Shown here: piece by piece, positions 27,442-36,762 of the stretch | How the letters are laid out: each line of letters opens with the position of its first letter | Position numbering within the stretch: the first letter of the stretch is position 1 | Source of the DNA: VGBV01 sp963780395 | GTDB lineage: Bacteria; Actinomycetota; Thermoleophilia; Solirubrobacterales; 70-9 | Length of the DNA: 64,000 bases | Reading direction: 5' to 3' | Assembly: GCA_963780395.1 (NCBI GenBank) | Contig: CAWABY010000011.1 | Span: forward strand, 124,001-188,000 | Position numbers and translations under genes: made by a program | The notes under the pieces: model-generated | What the model was told of the DNA's origin: nothing | Seen by the model: only the letters and a program-made list of their open reading frames with translations | Databases searched by the model: none

Positions 27442-27947
27442 CGGAGACGTCTTCCGAGCCTACCCAGAAGGTCGGTGAGTATGCGCGCGGTCGCGCCCCA
27501 GATGACACCGCCGCCGACCTCGAACGTTTCCGTCTTGATAGGGACCCCGCGCCGCACCAGCCGTTTCATCGCGAACCCCTCCCTGAGCTGATCCAGCGAG
27601 GCGACGATCACGCTCTCCACCTCCTCGGGGTTGGGGGTGAAGCTGAGGCCAGGCTCGATCAGCCCAACGAAGGGGTGGACCTTGTAGCTGGTGACGAAGG
27701 TGCCGATCGGCGGCAACGCCCCGGCCAGCTCGACCTGCTCGCGGCGCAGGCCGATCTCCTCCTCGGCCTCGCGCAGTGCCGTCTCCACCAGCTCCTCTCC
27801 GGGGTCGCGCCGCCCACCGGGAAAGGAGATCTCGCCGGCGTGGCGGCGGAGGTCCCCCCGGCGCTCGGTGAAGACCAGGCCGGGCGCATCTGGCCAGCCG
27901 TGCATCGGCACCAGCACCGCCGCCTCGGTGCGGCCGTGGGCGTCCAT
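27438..27947 (-). CDS. NUDIX hydrolase, CoA-pyrophosphatase type
   Basis: About 169 residues from ATG 27947. The NUDIX box is complete: GGRRDPGEELVETALREAEE followed by EIGL, with the preceding RRHAGEISFPGG, the upstream signature of CoA diphosphatases (UPF0035-like). Downstream IGTFVTSYKVHPFVGLIE fits the same subfamily. The frame stays open upstream of the ATG, with plausible sequence (HLIDLGKALLSPEQAEA) but no standard start, so the real start may be missing by a base error or lie in the SDR gene overlap. Likely substrates are CoA or related nucleotide diphosphates. Confidence 0.85.
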   Translation of the reverse strand: MDAHGRTEAAVLVPMHGWPDAPGLVFTERRGDLRRHAGEISFPGGRRDPGEELVETALREAEEEIGLRREQVELAGALPPIGTFVTSYKVHPFVGLIEPGLSFTPNPEEVESVIVASLDQLREGFAMKRLVRRGVPIKTETFEVGGGVIWGATARILTDLLGRLGRRLR

Positions 27948-27991
27948 CGCCTCGGCCTGCTCGGGACTGAGGAGCGCCTTGCCGAGGTCGA

Positions 27992-28804
27992 TCAGATGAT
28001 CACCTGAACGGTGCCGCCGTCCACGCTCCAGGCGGCGCCGGCGACGTAGGAGGCCTGTTCGGAGCAGAGGAAGACGATCACCGAGGCGACCTCGTCGACC
28101 TCGGCGAGCCGGCCGATCGGCCGCTTCGATCCGGCGACATCCAGCGCCTCTTCGCGGCTCTCGTGCCCGCCGTGCTGCTGCGACTGGTCGAGCAGGCCTC
28201 CCTCTTCCATCCACAGCTCTGAGCGGACCGGGCCCGGGCAGACGGCGTTGACCAGCACGCCGTCGGCGGCGTGGCGGTCGGCGTAGAGGCGCGAGAGCGA
28301 AAGCTCCGCCGCCTTGGCGACCGAGTACTCGGCCATCGCTGCCGAGGGCCGCTTGCCCGCAGTGCTGGCGACGTTCACGATCCGCCCCCAACCGCGCTCG
28401 CTCATGCCGGGGGCGAGCGACCTCATCAGGCGCATCGGCGCCATCACGTTCACGTCCCATGCGGCCTGCCAGTCCTCGTCGGGGACGTCGTCGAGGTCGC
28501 GCCACTTGGCCGAGCCGGCGTTGTTGACGAGGACGTCGGGCGCGCCGAAACGGTCCTCGGCGGCGGCGGCGATCCGCTCGGCGGCGTCCGCTTCGGTGAC
28601 GTCGCAAGCCAGCGACTCCGCGGCCCCGCCGGCATCGGCGCCGGCGGCCAGGCACTGGTCGGCGGCGTCGACGACCCGCTCCTCGTTACGGGCGACGAGC
28701 AGCACCCGGGCGCCCTCGGCGCAGAGCATCGTCGCCGTCGCCAGGCCGATGCCGCGGCTGGCGCCGGTGACGACGCAGACCCGTCCGCTCAGCCCCAGGT
28801 CCAC
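27992..28804 (-). CDS. Short-chain dehydrogenase/reductase
   Basis: 270 residues, classical SDR. Cofactor motif VVTGASRGIGLATATMLCAEG, structural DVLVNNAGSAKWRD, catalytic Ser/Tyr/Lys as NVASTAGKRP and AEYSVAKAAELSLSRL, then VNAVCPGPVRSELW. C-terminal YVAGAAWSVDGGTVQVII is typical. The substrate is unknown. It lies six bases after the OsmC gene on the same strand. Confidence 0.92.
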   Translation of the reverse strand: MDLGLSGRVCVVTGASRGIGLATATMLCAEGARVLLVARNEERVVDAADQCLAAGADAGGAAESLACDVTEADAAERIAAAAEDRFGAPDVLVNNAGSAKWRDLDDVPDEDWQAAWDVNVMAPMRLMRSLAPGMSERGWGRIVNVASTAGKRPSAAMAEYSVAKAAELSLSRLYADRHAADGVLVNAVCPGPVRSELWMEEGGLLDQSQQHGGHESREEALDVAGSKRPIGRLAEVDEVASVIVFLCSEQASYVAGAAWSVDGGTVQVII

Positions 28805-28810
28805 GCGGCC

Positions 28811-29215
28811 TCAGGCCTCGATCAGCTCGAGGCTGTCCTCGATCTTCACGTTCTGCGCCAGCAGCGTCTTGTGCACCGGGCACTTGGCGGCGATCGCGAG
28901 GATGCGCTCGCGCTGTTCGTCGCTGAGATCGGCCGGTATCCGGATCCTGACCTCGAAGCTCGGGGGTGCCTCGACCGTGGGCGGCTCGTAGTCGACGCCG
29001 ACCTCGATCGCGCCCACGTCCCATCCCTTGCGGTCGGTGTATATGACGATCGTCATCGTCGTGCACGAGGCGAGCGCCGCGGCCAGCAACTCGGTCGGCC
29101 TGGGGCCGGCATCGCCGCCTCCGTCGTCCACGGTGTTGTCGGAGATCAGACTGTGGCCGCGGATCTCGACCTCGGTCTCGAAGCCCTTCCGCCGGCGTGC
29201 GAGTGCACTACGCAT
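28811..29215 (-). CDS. OsmC-family peroxide/thiol protein
   Basis: 134 residues, single OsmC domain. The two redox cysteines are seen in LAAALASCTTMTIVIYTDRKG and in AAKCPVHKTLLAQNV, and the first strand AGPRPTELLAAAL is typical. OsmC/Ohr proteins reduce organic hydroperoxides, though some YhfA-like members have other roles; this one, with KGWDVGAIEVGV, resembles the YhfA side. It overlaps the upstream adenosyltransferase gene by eight bases. Confidence 0.88.
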   Translation of the reverse strand: MRSALARRRKGFETEVEIRGHSLISDNTVDDGGGDAGPRPTELLAAALASCTTMTIVIYTDRKGWDVGAIEVGVDYEPPTVEAPPSFEVRIRIPADLSDEQRERILAIAAKCPVHKTLLAQNVKIEDSLELIEA

Positions 29216-29783
29216 CCTTGGGCTCCTTCCGTCCGGCGAACAGCTGCGGGTTGGGCTCGTCGGCGAAGCGAGCCATCGCGAACGCCAGGTCCGAGGCGCG
29301 GTTGACGTAGCGGAGCACCGCCTCGGAGGCGAGCCCGTCGGAGTCGCGCAGGGCGACGATGCGGCGCTCGGCGCGGCGGATGGCGCTGCGCGCGACGTCG
29401 AGGGCGGCCGAGAGCTCGGTGCCGCCGGGGATCACGAACTGGGGGGGCAGGTCGACCTGGCGCATGTAGCGGTCGATGTCCACCTCGACCGCGTCGACCA
29501 TGCCGTCGGTGATGCGGCTGACGCCGTCCTCCAATCGGTCGGCCGCCTCCGGCGCCGTCGCCAGCTCGGCGCCGGCGACGAACAGGTCCCGCTGGAGCTG
29601 GAGCAGATCGGAAGCAAGGCCGGACTGGTTCTTCTTGCACAGAGCCCGGGCCACCCCCAGCGCCGAGTTCGCCTCGTCGATCGACCCGTAGGCCTCGGTG
29701 CGGGCGTCGGTCTTGGGCACGCGGCCGCCGTACCAGAGGCCGGTCGTCCCGTCGTCCCCCTTCTTCGTGTAGATCTTGACCAC
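29208..29783 (-). CDS. Cob(I)yrinic acid a,c-diamide adenosyltransferase, PduO type
   Basis: 191 residues. The ATP-binding N-terminus is VKIYTKKGDDGTTGLWYGG with VPKTDARTEAYGSIDEANSA, both diagnostic for PduO-type enzymes, and the C-terminal motif is VIPGGTELSAALDVARSAIR followed by RAERRIV. It transfers the adenosyl group of ATP to cobalamin to make coenzyme B12. No B12-dependent enzyme is encoded nearby, so it probably serves the whole cell. It lies nine bases downstream of the DUF1015 gene. Confidence 0.95.
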   Translation of the reverse strand: MVKIYTKKGDDGTTGLWYGGRVPKTDARTEAYGSIDEANSALGVARALCKKNQSGLASDLLQLQRDLFVAGAELATAPEAADRLEDGVSRITDGMVDAVEVDIDRYMRQVDLPPQFVIPGGTELSAALDVARSAIRRAERRIVALRDSDGLASEAVLRYVNRASDLAFAMARFADEPNPQLFAGRKEPKDA

Positions 29784-29792
29784 GGGGCGACC

Positions 29793-31045
29793 TTAGCTCA
29801 GCGGGTTGAAGACGATGCCCGTCGCGACCTTCGGGAAGAAGTAGGTGGACTTCGGCGGCATCGTCTCGCCCGCGGCCGCGACCTCGCGCACCTGCTCGAC
29901 CGGGGTGGGACGCAGGAAGAAGGCGGCGTCGCATTCGCCCGCCCGCAGCTTCGCGACGGCGTCCTCCGCACGCGGGGTGTAGCCGAGCTGCTTCTTGGCG
30001 GCGATGTCCTCGGCGCTGAGGCCGACCGCGTCCTGGAGGAAGAGTTTTTCCAGGGCCGCGGCGTCGAGGCGGCGGTAGGCCTCGGAGTTGCCGGCGAGCG
30101 CGGTGTCCAGCAGCTTCGGGTCCTTGGGGGTGAGCCGCCAGGGCTGCAGGTGGTGGGCGTCCATGTAGCCGAAGCTGCCCGGCGGGTCTTCGGGGTCGGG
30201 AACCAGCTCCGCCTCCGTGACCTCGCGCAGCTCGAAGCCGGCCTTGGCGGCGTCGCGGATGCCCTCGCGCTGTTCCTCGACTCAGGTCCTTCAGCAGGCG
30301 GTGGGTGGCGAACACGGTCAGGCCGGGGTCCTCGAGCGAGACCAGCGCCATCAGCGTGTAGTTGCTGCGGCCCCTCGCCACCGACCTCGCGCGCGTAGGC
30401 GAGCGAGGTCTCGTAGCGGTGGTGGCCGTCGGCGATCAGCAGCTCGCCGTCGGCCAGCTCGGAGGCGATCGCCTCGTGCACGCCGGGGTCGCCGACCCGC
30501 CAGACGCGATGGGTGGTCCCGTCGGCGTCCCCGAACTCCCCCCACGGCTCTCCCGCGGTCGCCCGCTCGATCGCCGGCCAGGCGTCGCCGGGGTAGAGCG
30601 AGAAGATGGGGGAGAGGTTGTGCTTCGTGGCTCGAGTCAGCCGCAGGCGATCCTCCTTCGGCCCGGGCTGGGTGCGCTCGTGCGGCCGCACGCCCTCTCC
30701 GTACTCGGCCAGCCGCACCCGCGCCAGGAATCCCTTCCGCGTCATTACCCGCCCGTCGGGCGCCGTGTAGTTCTGGGCCATCGCCCAGATCGCCGGCTCC
30801 GCGTCATCCACCAGCGCCCCCTCCTGCTTCCAGCGCTCCAGAACCCGCCCGGCGTGCTCATAGCGATCCCCTCCGTCGGGATCCTCGGGCAGGTCGAGCG
30901 AGACGACGTTGTAGGGAGACCGCCCCGCCAACTCCGCCCGCAGCGCATCGTCGATGACGTCGTAGGGAGGCGAGACCACATCCCCAAGCGCTCCGACCTT
31001 CCCCAGGTCGTAGTGCAACGCGCGCAGTGGTTCAACCCCGGCCAC
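29793..31045 (-). CDS. DUF1015-family protein, two frameshifts
   Basis: Reconstructed length is about 415 residues. The N-terminal part has DVVSPPYDVIDDALRAELAG, GRVMTRKGFLARVRL, VRPHERTQPGPKEDRLRL and LIADGHHRYETSLAYAREVG, all hallmark segments of DUF1015 (HTH-associated SpoU-like) proteins. Near 30370-30380 the frame moves to NYTLMALVSLEDPGLTVFAT, and near 30285 it moves again to GYMDAHHLQPWRLTPKDPKL and the tail ATGIVFNPLS. No activity is known for the family. It begins the minus-strand run that includes the adenosyltransferase. Confidence 0.85.
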
Positions 31046-31078
31046 GGCGCAGAACCCTAGCTCTATGCTCGCTTGGTC

Positions 31079-31153
31079 CGGGGCGTAGCGAAGCCTGGTT
31101 ATCGCGCGGCTTTTGGGGAGCCGAGATCGGCGGTTCGAATCCGCCCGCCCCGA
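31079..31153 (+). tRNA. tRNA-Pro (UGG anticodon)
   Basis: Acceptor CGGGGCG (31079-31085) pairs with CGCCCCG (31146-31152). D-arm GCGA/TCGC, anticodon stem CGGCT/AGCCG with loop TTTGGGG giving anticodon TGG. T-arm GGCGG-TTCGAAT-CCGCC, discriminator A. No CCA is encoded. Confidence 0.93.
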
Positions 31154-31163
31154 CTCACTTCCT

Positions 31164-31649
31164 ATGGCGTCCGAAAGCGCGGAAAACCGAATCGCGGTCG
31201 CGGGGGCCGGACAGGTGTCCCAGGTAGCGCGGCTGCTCGCGGAGTTCCACGATCACCTCGGGAAGTCGCGGCCCTCGGCCGAGGAGCTCGAGAACAGCGT
31301 CCGTCACGTGATGGAGGGGGGCGACGGTGAATTCCTGCTCGGCCACGTCGGGGAGGAGCCCGCGGGGTTCGTGCAGCTGCGCTGGCGCTGGGCCGTGTGG
31401 ACGCGGGCGCTCGACGGCTGGCTCGAGGACCTTTTCGTCAGCGAGCGCCACCGCCGTTCGGGCATGGGGCGGGCGCTGGGCGAGGCGGCGATCGAGCGGG
31501 CGCGCGAGCTCGGCTGCGTGCGGCTCGAGCTCGACGTGGACGCCGACAACGAGGCCGCGCTCGCCCTCTACCGCTCGCTCGGGTTCTCGGATACCCCTAA
31601 GGGTCCCGCCGGGAGCCGGCTGATGGGCATCCGGGTAGACCTGCCCTAG
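31164..31649 (+). CDS. GNAT family N-acetyltransferase
   Basis: 161 residues from ATG 31164, just after the tRNA-Pro gene. Motif A is FVSERHRRSGMGRALGEAAI (R-R-x-G-x-G), preceded by WLEDLF, and motif B is DNEAALALYRSLGFSDTP. The long Trp-rich strand FVQLRWRWAVWTRA is ordinary for this subfamily. Substrate unknown. The gene converges on the acetolactate decarboxylase gene with one base between stops. Confidence 0.88.
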   Translation: MASESAENRIAVAGAGQVSQVARLLAEFHDHLGKSRPSAEELENSVRHVMEGGDGEFLLGHVGEEPAGFVQLRWRWAVWTRALDGWLEDLFVSERHRRSGMGRALGEAAIERARELGCVRLELDVDADNEAALALYRSLGFSDTPKGPAGSRLMGIRVDLP

Positions 31650-31650
31650 G

Positions 31651-32433
31651 TCAGCCTCCGCGCTCGACCCGGTCGAGCGCCGCGTGCGTGTCGTCGGCCA
31701 GGTCGGCCGCGGCCAGCTCGATCCCCGGCGGCAGCTCGACGTGCAGGTCGCTGGACGGGTCGAGTCCGACTTTCAGCCCCGCGGCCTTTGAGTCGAGCAC
31801 GTGCCCGCCGCGGCGGCGGTCGGCGGTCATGAAGTGGAGGTGGTAACCGCTCACCTCGATCCCCTCCGCGTAGTCGGGGAAGCGGAAGCCCATCATCGTC
31901 CCCTCGACCTCGGTGAGCTCGAACACGTGCTGCTCGCCGACCACATCGGTCAGCGGCCGGTAGGGCGGCTCCTGGCGCGGCACCGATCGGGCCCGCACCA
32001 GATCGAAATGCCCATCGAGGCGGACGGCGGCCGAGGGCGCTCCGTCGGGCAGATGTTGGTCGAGCGCCGCCAGCAGCTCCTCATGGCTGAGGCTCTGCTT
32101 CAGGTCGAAAGCGATCGCCGGTTCGAAGCGCGTGACGACCGCGAACGGCGTCCGCTGCTCCGGCGCCACCTCGCTCACGGCCCCCTCGACGTCGGCGCGG
32201 TAGAAGCGCCCGTCGAGCGCGATCATCTCCCCGTCCAGGTGGTCGAGCGTCCCCAGCCCCAGGTCGCCGCGCTCGGCCAGCTCGGCGAAGCTGACGTCGC
32301 CCTCGTAGTTGCCCTCCAGCAGCGCCCCGATCGTCGAGGCCTGAAAGAGGACGTGGGGCTCGCGCTCGGCGTGCAGGTCGGCGTGGCGCATCGCCTCGAC
32401 GTGCAGCGATCTGATCCAGCGCTCATCGAGCAC
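31651..32433 (-). CDS. budA: Alpha-acetolactate decarboxylase
   Basis: 260 residues, standard length. Signatures: FQASTIGALLEGNYEGDVSF near the N-terminus; GTLDHLDGEMIALDGRFYRA; and the zinc-binding segment SGYHLHFMTADRRRGGHVLD, with the three His ligands in YHLHF and GGHVLD. The enzyme turns 2-acetolactate into acetoin. No acetolactate synthase or butanediol dehydrogenase gene lies in this window, so it may divert acetolactate from branched-chain amino acid synthesis or act on a related 2-hydroxy-2-methyl acid (inference). It is divergent from the zinc-ribbon genes. Confidence 0.92.
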   Translation of the reverse strand: MLDERWIRSLHVEAMRHADLHAEREPHVLFQASTIGALLEGNYEGDVSFAELAERGDLGLGTLDHLDGEMIALDGRFYRADVEGAVSEVAPEQRTPFAVVTRFEPAIAFDLKQSLSHEELLAALDQHLPDGAPSAAVRLDGHFDLVRARSVPRQEPPYRPLTDVVGEQHVFELTEVEGTMMGFRFPDYAEGIEVSGYHLHFMTADRRRGGHVLDSKAAGLKVGLDPSSDLHVELPPGIELAAADLADDTHAALDRVERGG

Positions 32434-32492
32434 GGCACGAGTCTGCCCTCGGGGGCGGTCGGCAAGCTCGTACTATTTCCCCCCGGAGGGAT

Positions 32493-33010
32493 TTGAAATC
32501 GCCACGAAGAGAGAGGAAGACGCGAACGATGCCGAGCAGCTTGGCGCGGAGGGCGATACCTGCGCGCAGTGCGGCACCCCGCTGGCGACCGACCAGCGCT
32601 ACTGCCTCACCTGCGGCACGCCGCGGGCCGAGCCCAGGCTCGACTTCCAGCGCCACCTCTCGGCGGGCGACCGCGGCGGGCGCGGCGCGGCGGGGACCGG
32701 TGGCGGGGGCGGCATCCAGTGGTCGCCGCTGTTCGTGGTCATCATTATCGCCGCGCTGGGTGTGATGCTGTTGCTGGGCGTGCTGATCGGAAAGGACGAT
32801 GGTGACCTCACCGTGACGGAGGTTCCGGCCTCGACGACCACCACGACCGGCGCCACCACAACCCCGACCACCACAACCGAACCGATCGTGCCGACGACAA
32901 CCGATCCGACCGGAACCGAGGGCACCACCACCGCGCCTGACGCAAACTCCGGCGGCGCGGGCGCGCGCAAGGACGGCACCGGTGGCCTGGCGCCGGGAGG
33001 CACCGACTGA
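32493..33010 (+). CDS. Zinc-ribbon membrane protein A (Thr-rich extracellular tail)
   Basis: The coding frame ending at TGA 33008-33010 encodes DTCAQCGTPLATDQRYCLTC, a double CxxC zinc ribbon, then a Gly/Arg linker, one membrane helix (PLFVVIIIAALGVMLLLGVL) and a ~75-residue Thr/Pro tail that would be outside the cell. The N-terminal start is unresolved. A GGAGGG at 32485 precedes TTG 32493, but that TTG is in another frame, and adding one base near 32502 would join the two. It overlaps the next gene by TGATG. No enzymatic domain is seen. Confidence 0.7.
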
Positions 33011-33673
33011 TGGCCTCCGGAAACCGCCCCGGGTTCATGGACACCTTCCGCCACGGCTGGGCCCCGGCCGGACGGCGCGGCGGCGGCGCTCGCGCGGCGG
33101 CGCCCGCATCCGCCGGGAGGCAGCCGCGGCCCGGCGGGCCGGGGGGACGCAAGACCGCGACCGCGGCGAAGGGTGGCCCGGGGTCGGCAGCGGGCGCCTC
33201 CAAGGCCGCTCCGGCTCTGGTCAAGCGCCGCGAGGAGCTTTCGCGCAACTTCGCCGAGCTGCAGTGGGACCTCGGGCGGCATCGCCTATGAGATGGCGCG
33301 CCGGGACCACTATCGGCTCGAGGTGCTGAACGCCCAGGCCGCCAAGCTGCAGGAGGTCGATGCCGAGCTCGGCCAGATCGAGCGCATGGTCAAGCTCGAC
33401 GAGGCCGGCGCCGCCGGCAGCTGTCCCTACTGCGGCGCCCTCCAGGCCCGCGGCGCCTCCTTCTGCTGGCGCTGCGGCAAGGACGTGACGCCCGCCGAGC
33501 CGAAGGCCGCGAAGGCCACGAAGCCGAGACGCAGGAGACGCCGATGCGCAACCCGCGAAGGCGCAGGCCAAGGCTCCGAAGATCGCGAAGCTCCGACGTC
33601 CGCAGGTCCTCCAAGTCGAGAGGCGTCGTCCGAGGCTGAGGGCGCGCGCAGCACGAAGGACAAGGACTCATGA
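33010..33673 (+). CDS. Zinc-ribbon protein B (C-terminal zinc ribbon), frameshifted
   Basis: The first frame gives MASGNRPGFMDTFRHGW and a low-complexity Ala/Gly/Arg segment, then VKRREELSRNFAELQWDLGG. At about 33280 one extra base shifts it; the continuing frame reads IAYEMARRDHYRLEVLNAQA, a helical, probably coiled-coil segment, then SCPYCGALQARGASFCWRCG, a double CxxC zinc ribbon, and a Lys/Arg/Ala tail, where another shift is possible. No membrane helix. The ATGA overlap with the next gene and the TGATG overlap with the previous one tie the three zinc-ribbon genes into one translational unit. Confidence 0.7.
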
Positions 33674-34908
33674 ACGCCGGCCCCTGCCCCGAGTGCGGCG
33701 AGGAGCTGGCGCTCGACCAGCGCTACTGCATCAACTGCGGCCACCGCGCCGAGACCTCGCTGGCGCCCTCGTACCACCCTGTCTTCGACGGCATGGGCGA
33801 GAGGGGTGACGCCCGCCGCGGGTTCCCGATCCCCATCCCGATAGCGACCACCTTCGCCGCCGCCACGCTGGCGTTCGGTGTGGTCATGGGCACGGCGATC
33901 AGCCCCAACCTCTCGGGCCTGGTCGCCGGCGAGCACATCTCCGGCCCGACCGTCGTCCAGGCCCCCGCCCCCGAGCCGGAGAAGGAGAAGGGGGCCGCCA
34001 CAGACGCCGAAGGGCTCGAGCGGCTTCGGCGGCTCGAGCGCGTTCGACACGAGCTTCGGCTCCTCCGGGTTCTACGGGAACAACGGCTCGTCAGGGTCCA
34101 CCGGCGGGACCGGCGGGCGTGGCCCCTCCGAGCGGCGACAAGAAGAAGCCGAAGCCCGACTACACCTACCTGACCGGAACCGTCGTCCACCAGAACCCGG
34201 TGGCAAGCAGCTACTCGATCAGCTCCGGCGCCGGCCTCAGCGCGATCCACACGAGCAAGGCGCTGCCGTCGGTCGGCGCCAAGGTCAAGGTCCCGATCCG
34301 CGTGCTCGCCAACGGGACCTATGCCGAGGAGGCCAAGCGGCAGGTCCAGGGCACGGTCACCAGCGCCAAGTTCTCCGGCGTCGTCACCGACAGCCGCGAC
34401 GGCCTCGTGCCGGGCGATCCCGACGTCTACTCGGTCTCGGCCCGTGGCGCCTCGGTGTTGGTGTTGGCTCCCGACGCCACCGGAACCACCGCCTCGCCGG
34501 GGGTCGGCTCCCTGATCTCGACCACGGTCGAGATCCGCAACTCAGCCGCCGTCACCTTCCCGCTCCCTCTGCCCCCGGGCACCTGCCTGCCGCCGGCGAC
34601 ATCCTTGCCCGGCCCGCCGACCATCTTCCCCTCGAAGCAGCTGTTCCAGACGGTCCCGCCGACTCCGCTCGTGGCCACGCCGGTGACGACGACGGTGATC
34701 GAGACCGTCGTGCAGTCGACGTGCACCGCCCCCGGCAGGGCGGTGCTCTCCAGCGACGACATCCGCCAGGGCCAGAGCGACGTCTCCCTTCCGACCGCGG
34801 CCGGCATCGACCCGGCCAAGCTGGTCCCCGGCGAGGCGGTGATGGCGAGCGTCACGATCGCGGCCGGCGCCCTGACCGAGGTCACCGGCACCGCCAGCGA
34901 CCAGGGCA

Positions 34909-36051
<1,143 letters not shown>

Positions 36052-36137
36052 CGTTCTATCGAACGAGGGGCCCGTAAGGGCGCCGGGACGCCGTGCCGAT
36101 AGCCCCGCGCCCGGCACGCTAGATTGACCTCAGTCCT

Positions 36138-36211
36138 GGTGGGCGTAGCTCAGTTGGTAGAGCTCCTGGTTGTGGTCCAGGTGGTCGCCGGTTCGAGTCC
36201 GGTCGCTCACC
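36138..36211 (+). tRNA. tRNA-His (GUG anticodon)
   Basis: Acceptor GTGGGCG/CGCTCAC with the extra G-1 (36138) opposite C73, the identity element of tRNA-His. Anticodon stem CCTGG/CCAGG, loop TTGTGGT giving GTG. T-arm GCCGG-TTCGAGT-CCGGT. Confidence 0.95.
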
Positions 36212-36317
36212 CTCAGAGAAGTCCTGCAAACCCGAAGTTCAGCCGTGCCCGCCGATGTGAGGGGTCCGACCGAGCGGACGATCCACTGACCGCCGCGATG
36301 ACGGCGCCGCATAACGA

Positions 36318-36704
36318 CTAGCGGGAGCGTGGGGGCTTCGGGGAGAGGCGAGCGGCGCCTTCGCCTTCTCCCTCGTCCTGTATCGGGGATCTGCGCAGCA
36401 CGGTCCGCCACGCAACCAGCGCTGCCGCCAGCGACGTGCCGACCCCGAGGAGCCAGAATGCGTGCTGCGTGTCGACCTGACCGATCATCCACTCGAAGGT
36501 CATGCCGAAGAATCCGGTGACGAAGGTGAGTGGCAGGATGGTCGCGACGACGGTCAGCCAGTACGACATCTCGTTGAGCCGCAGGTCGATCACGCTCGCC
36601 ATCCCGTCCCCCGTGGCGTCGATCGCGTCCAGCAATCGATTGGACTCACGGCGAGGCGGTCGAAGTAGCGTTCCTCGTCCAGCAGGGACAGCAGGTCTTC
36701 GCCA
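36318..36704 (-). pseudogene. CorA magnesium transporter, C-terminal fragment
   Basis: Only the last ~125 codons of a CorA gene remain. ESNRLLDAIDATGDGMASVI, LNEMSYWLTVVATILPLTFV and TGFFGMTFEWMIGQVD match the full CorA gene at 41939-42895 almost residue by residue. Upstream, DEERYFDRLA of the preceding helix is found in another frame, so at least one frameshift lies near 36650, and nothing resembling the N-terminal cytoplasmic domain precedes it. The pore signature GMN is GMT and one Phe of the first pore helix is missing, both signs of relaxed selection. It lies between tRNA-His and the MMPL gene, a common landing zone for foreign DNA. Confidence 0.8.
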
Positions 36705-36762
36705 GAGCGCGGACGGCATACAGGCCGGCGAAGCCGCCCCCGGCGACGACGGCGTTCCAGGG

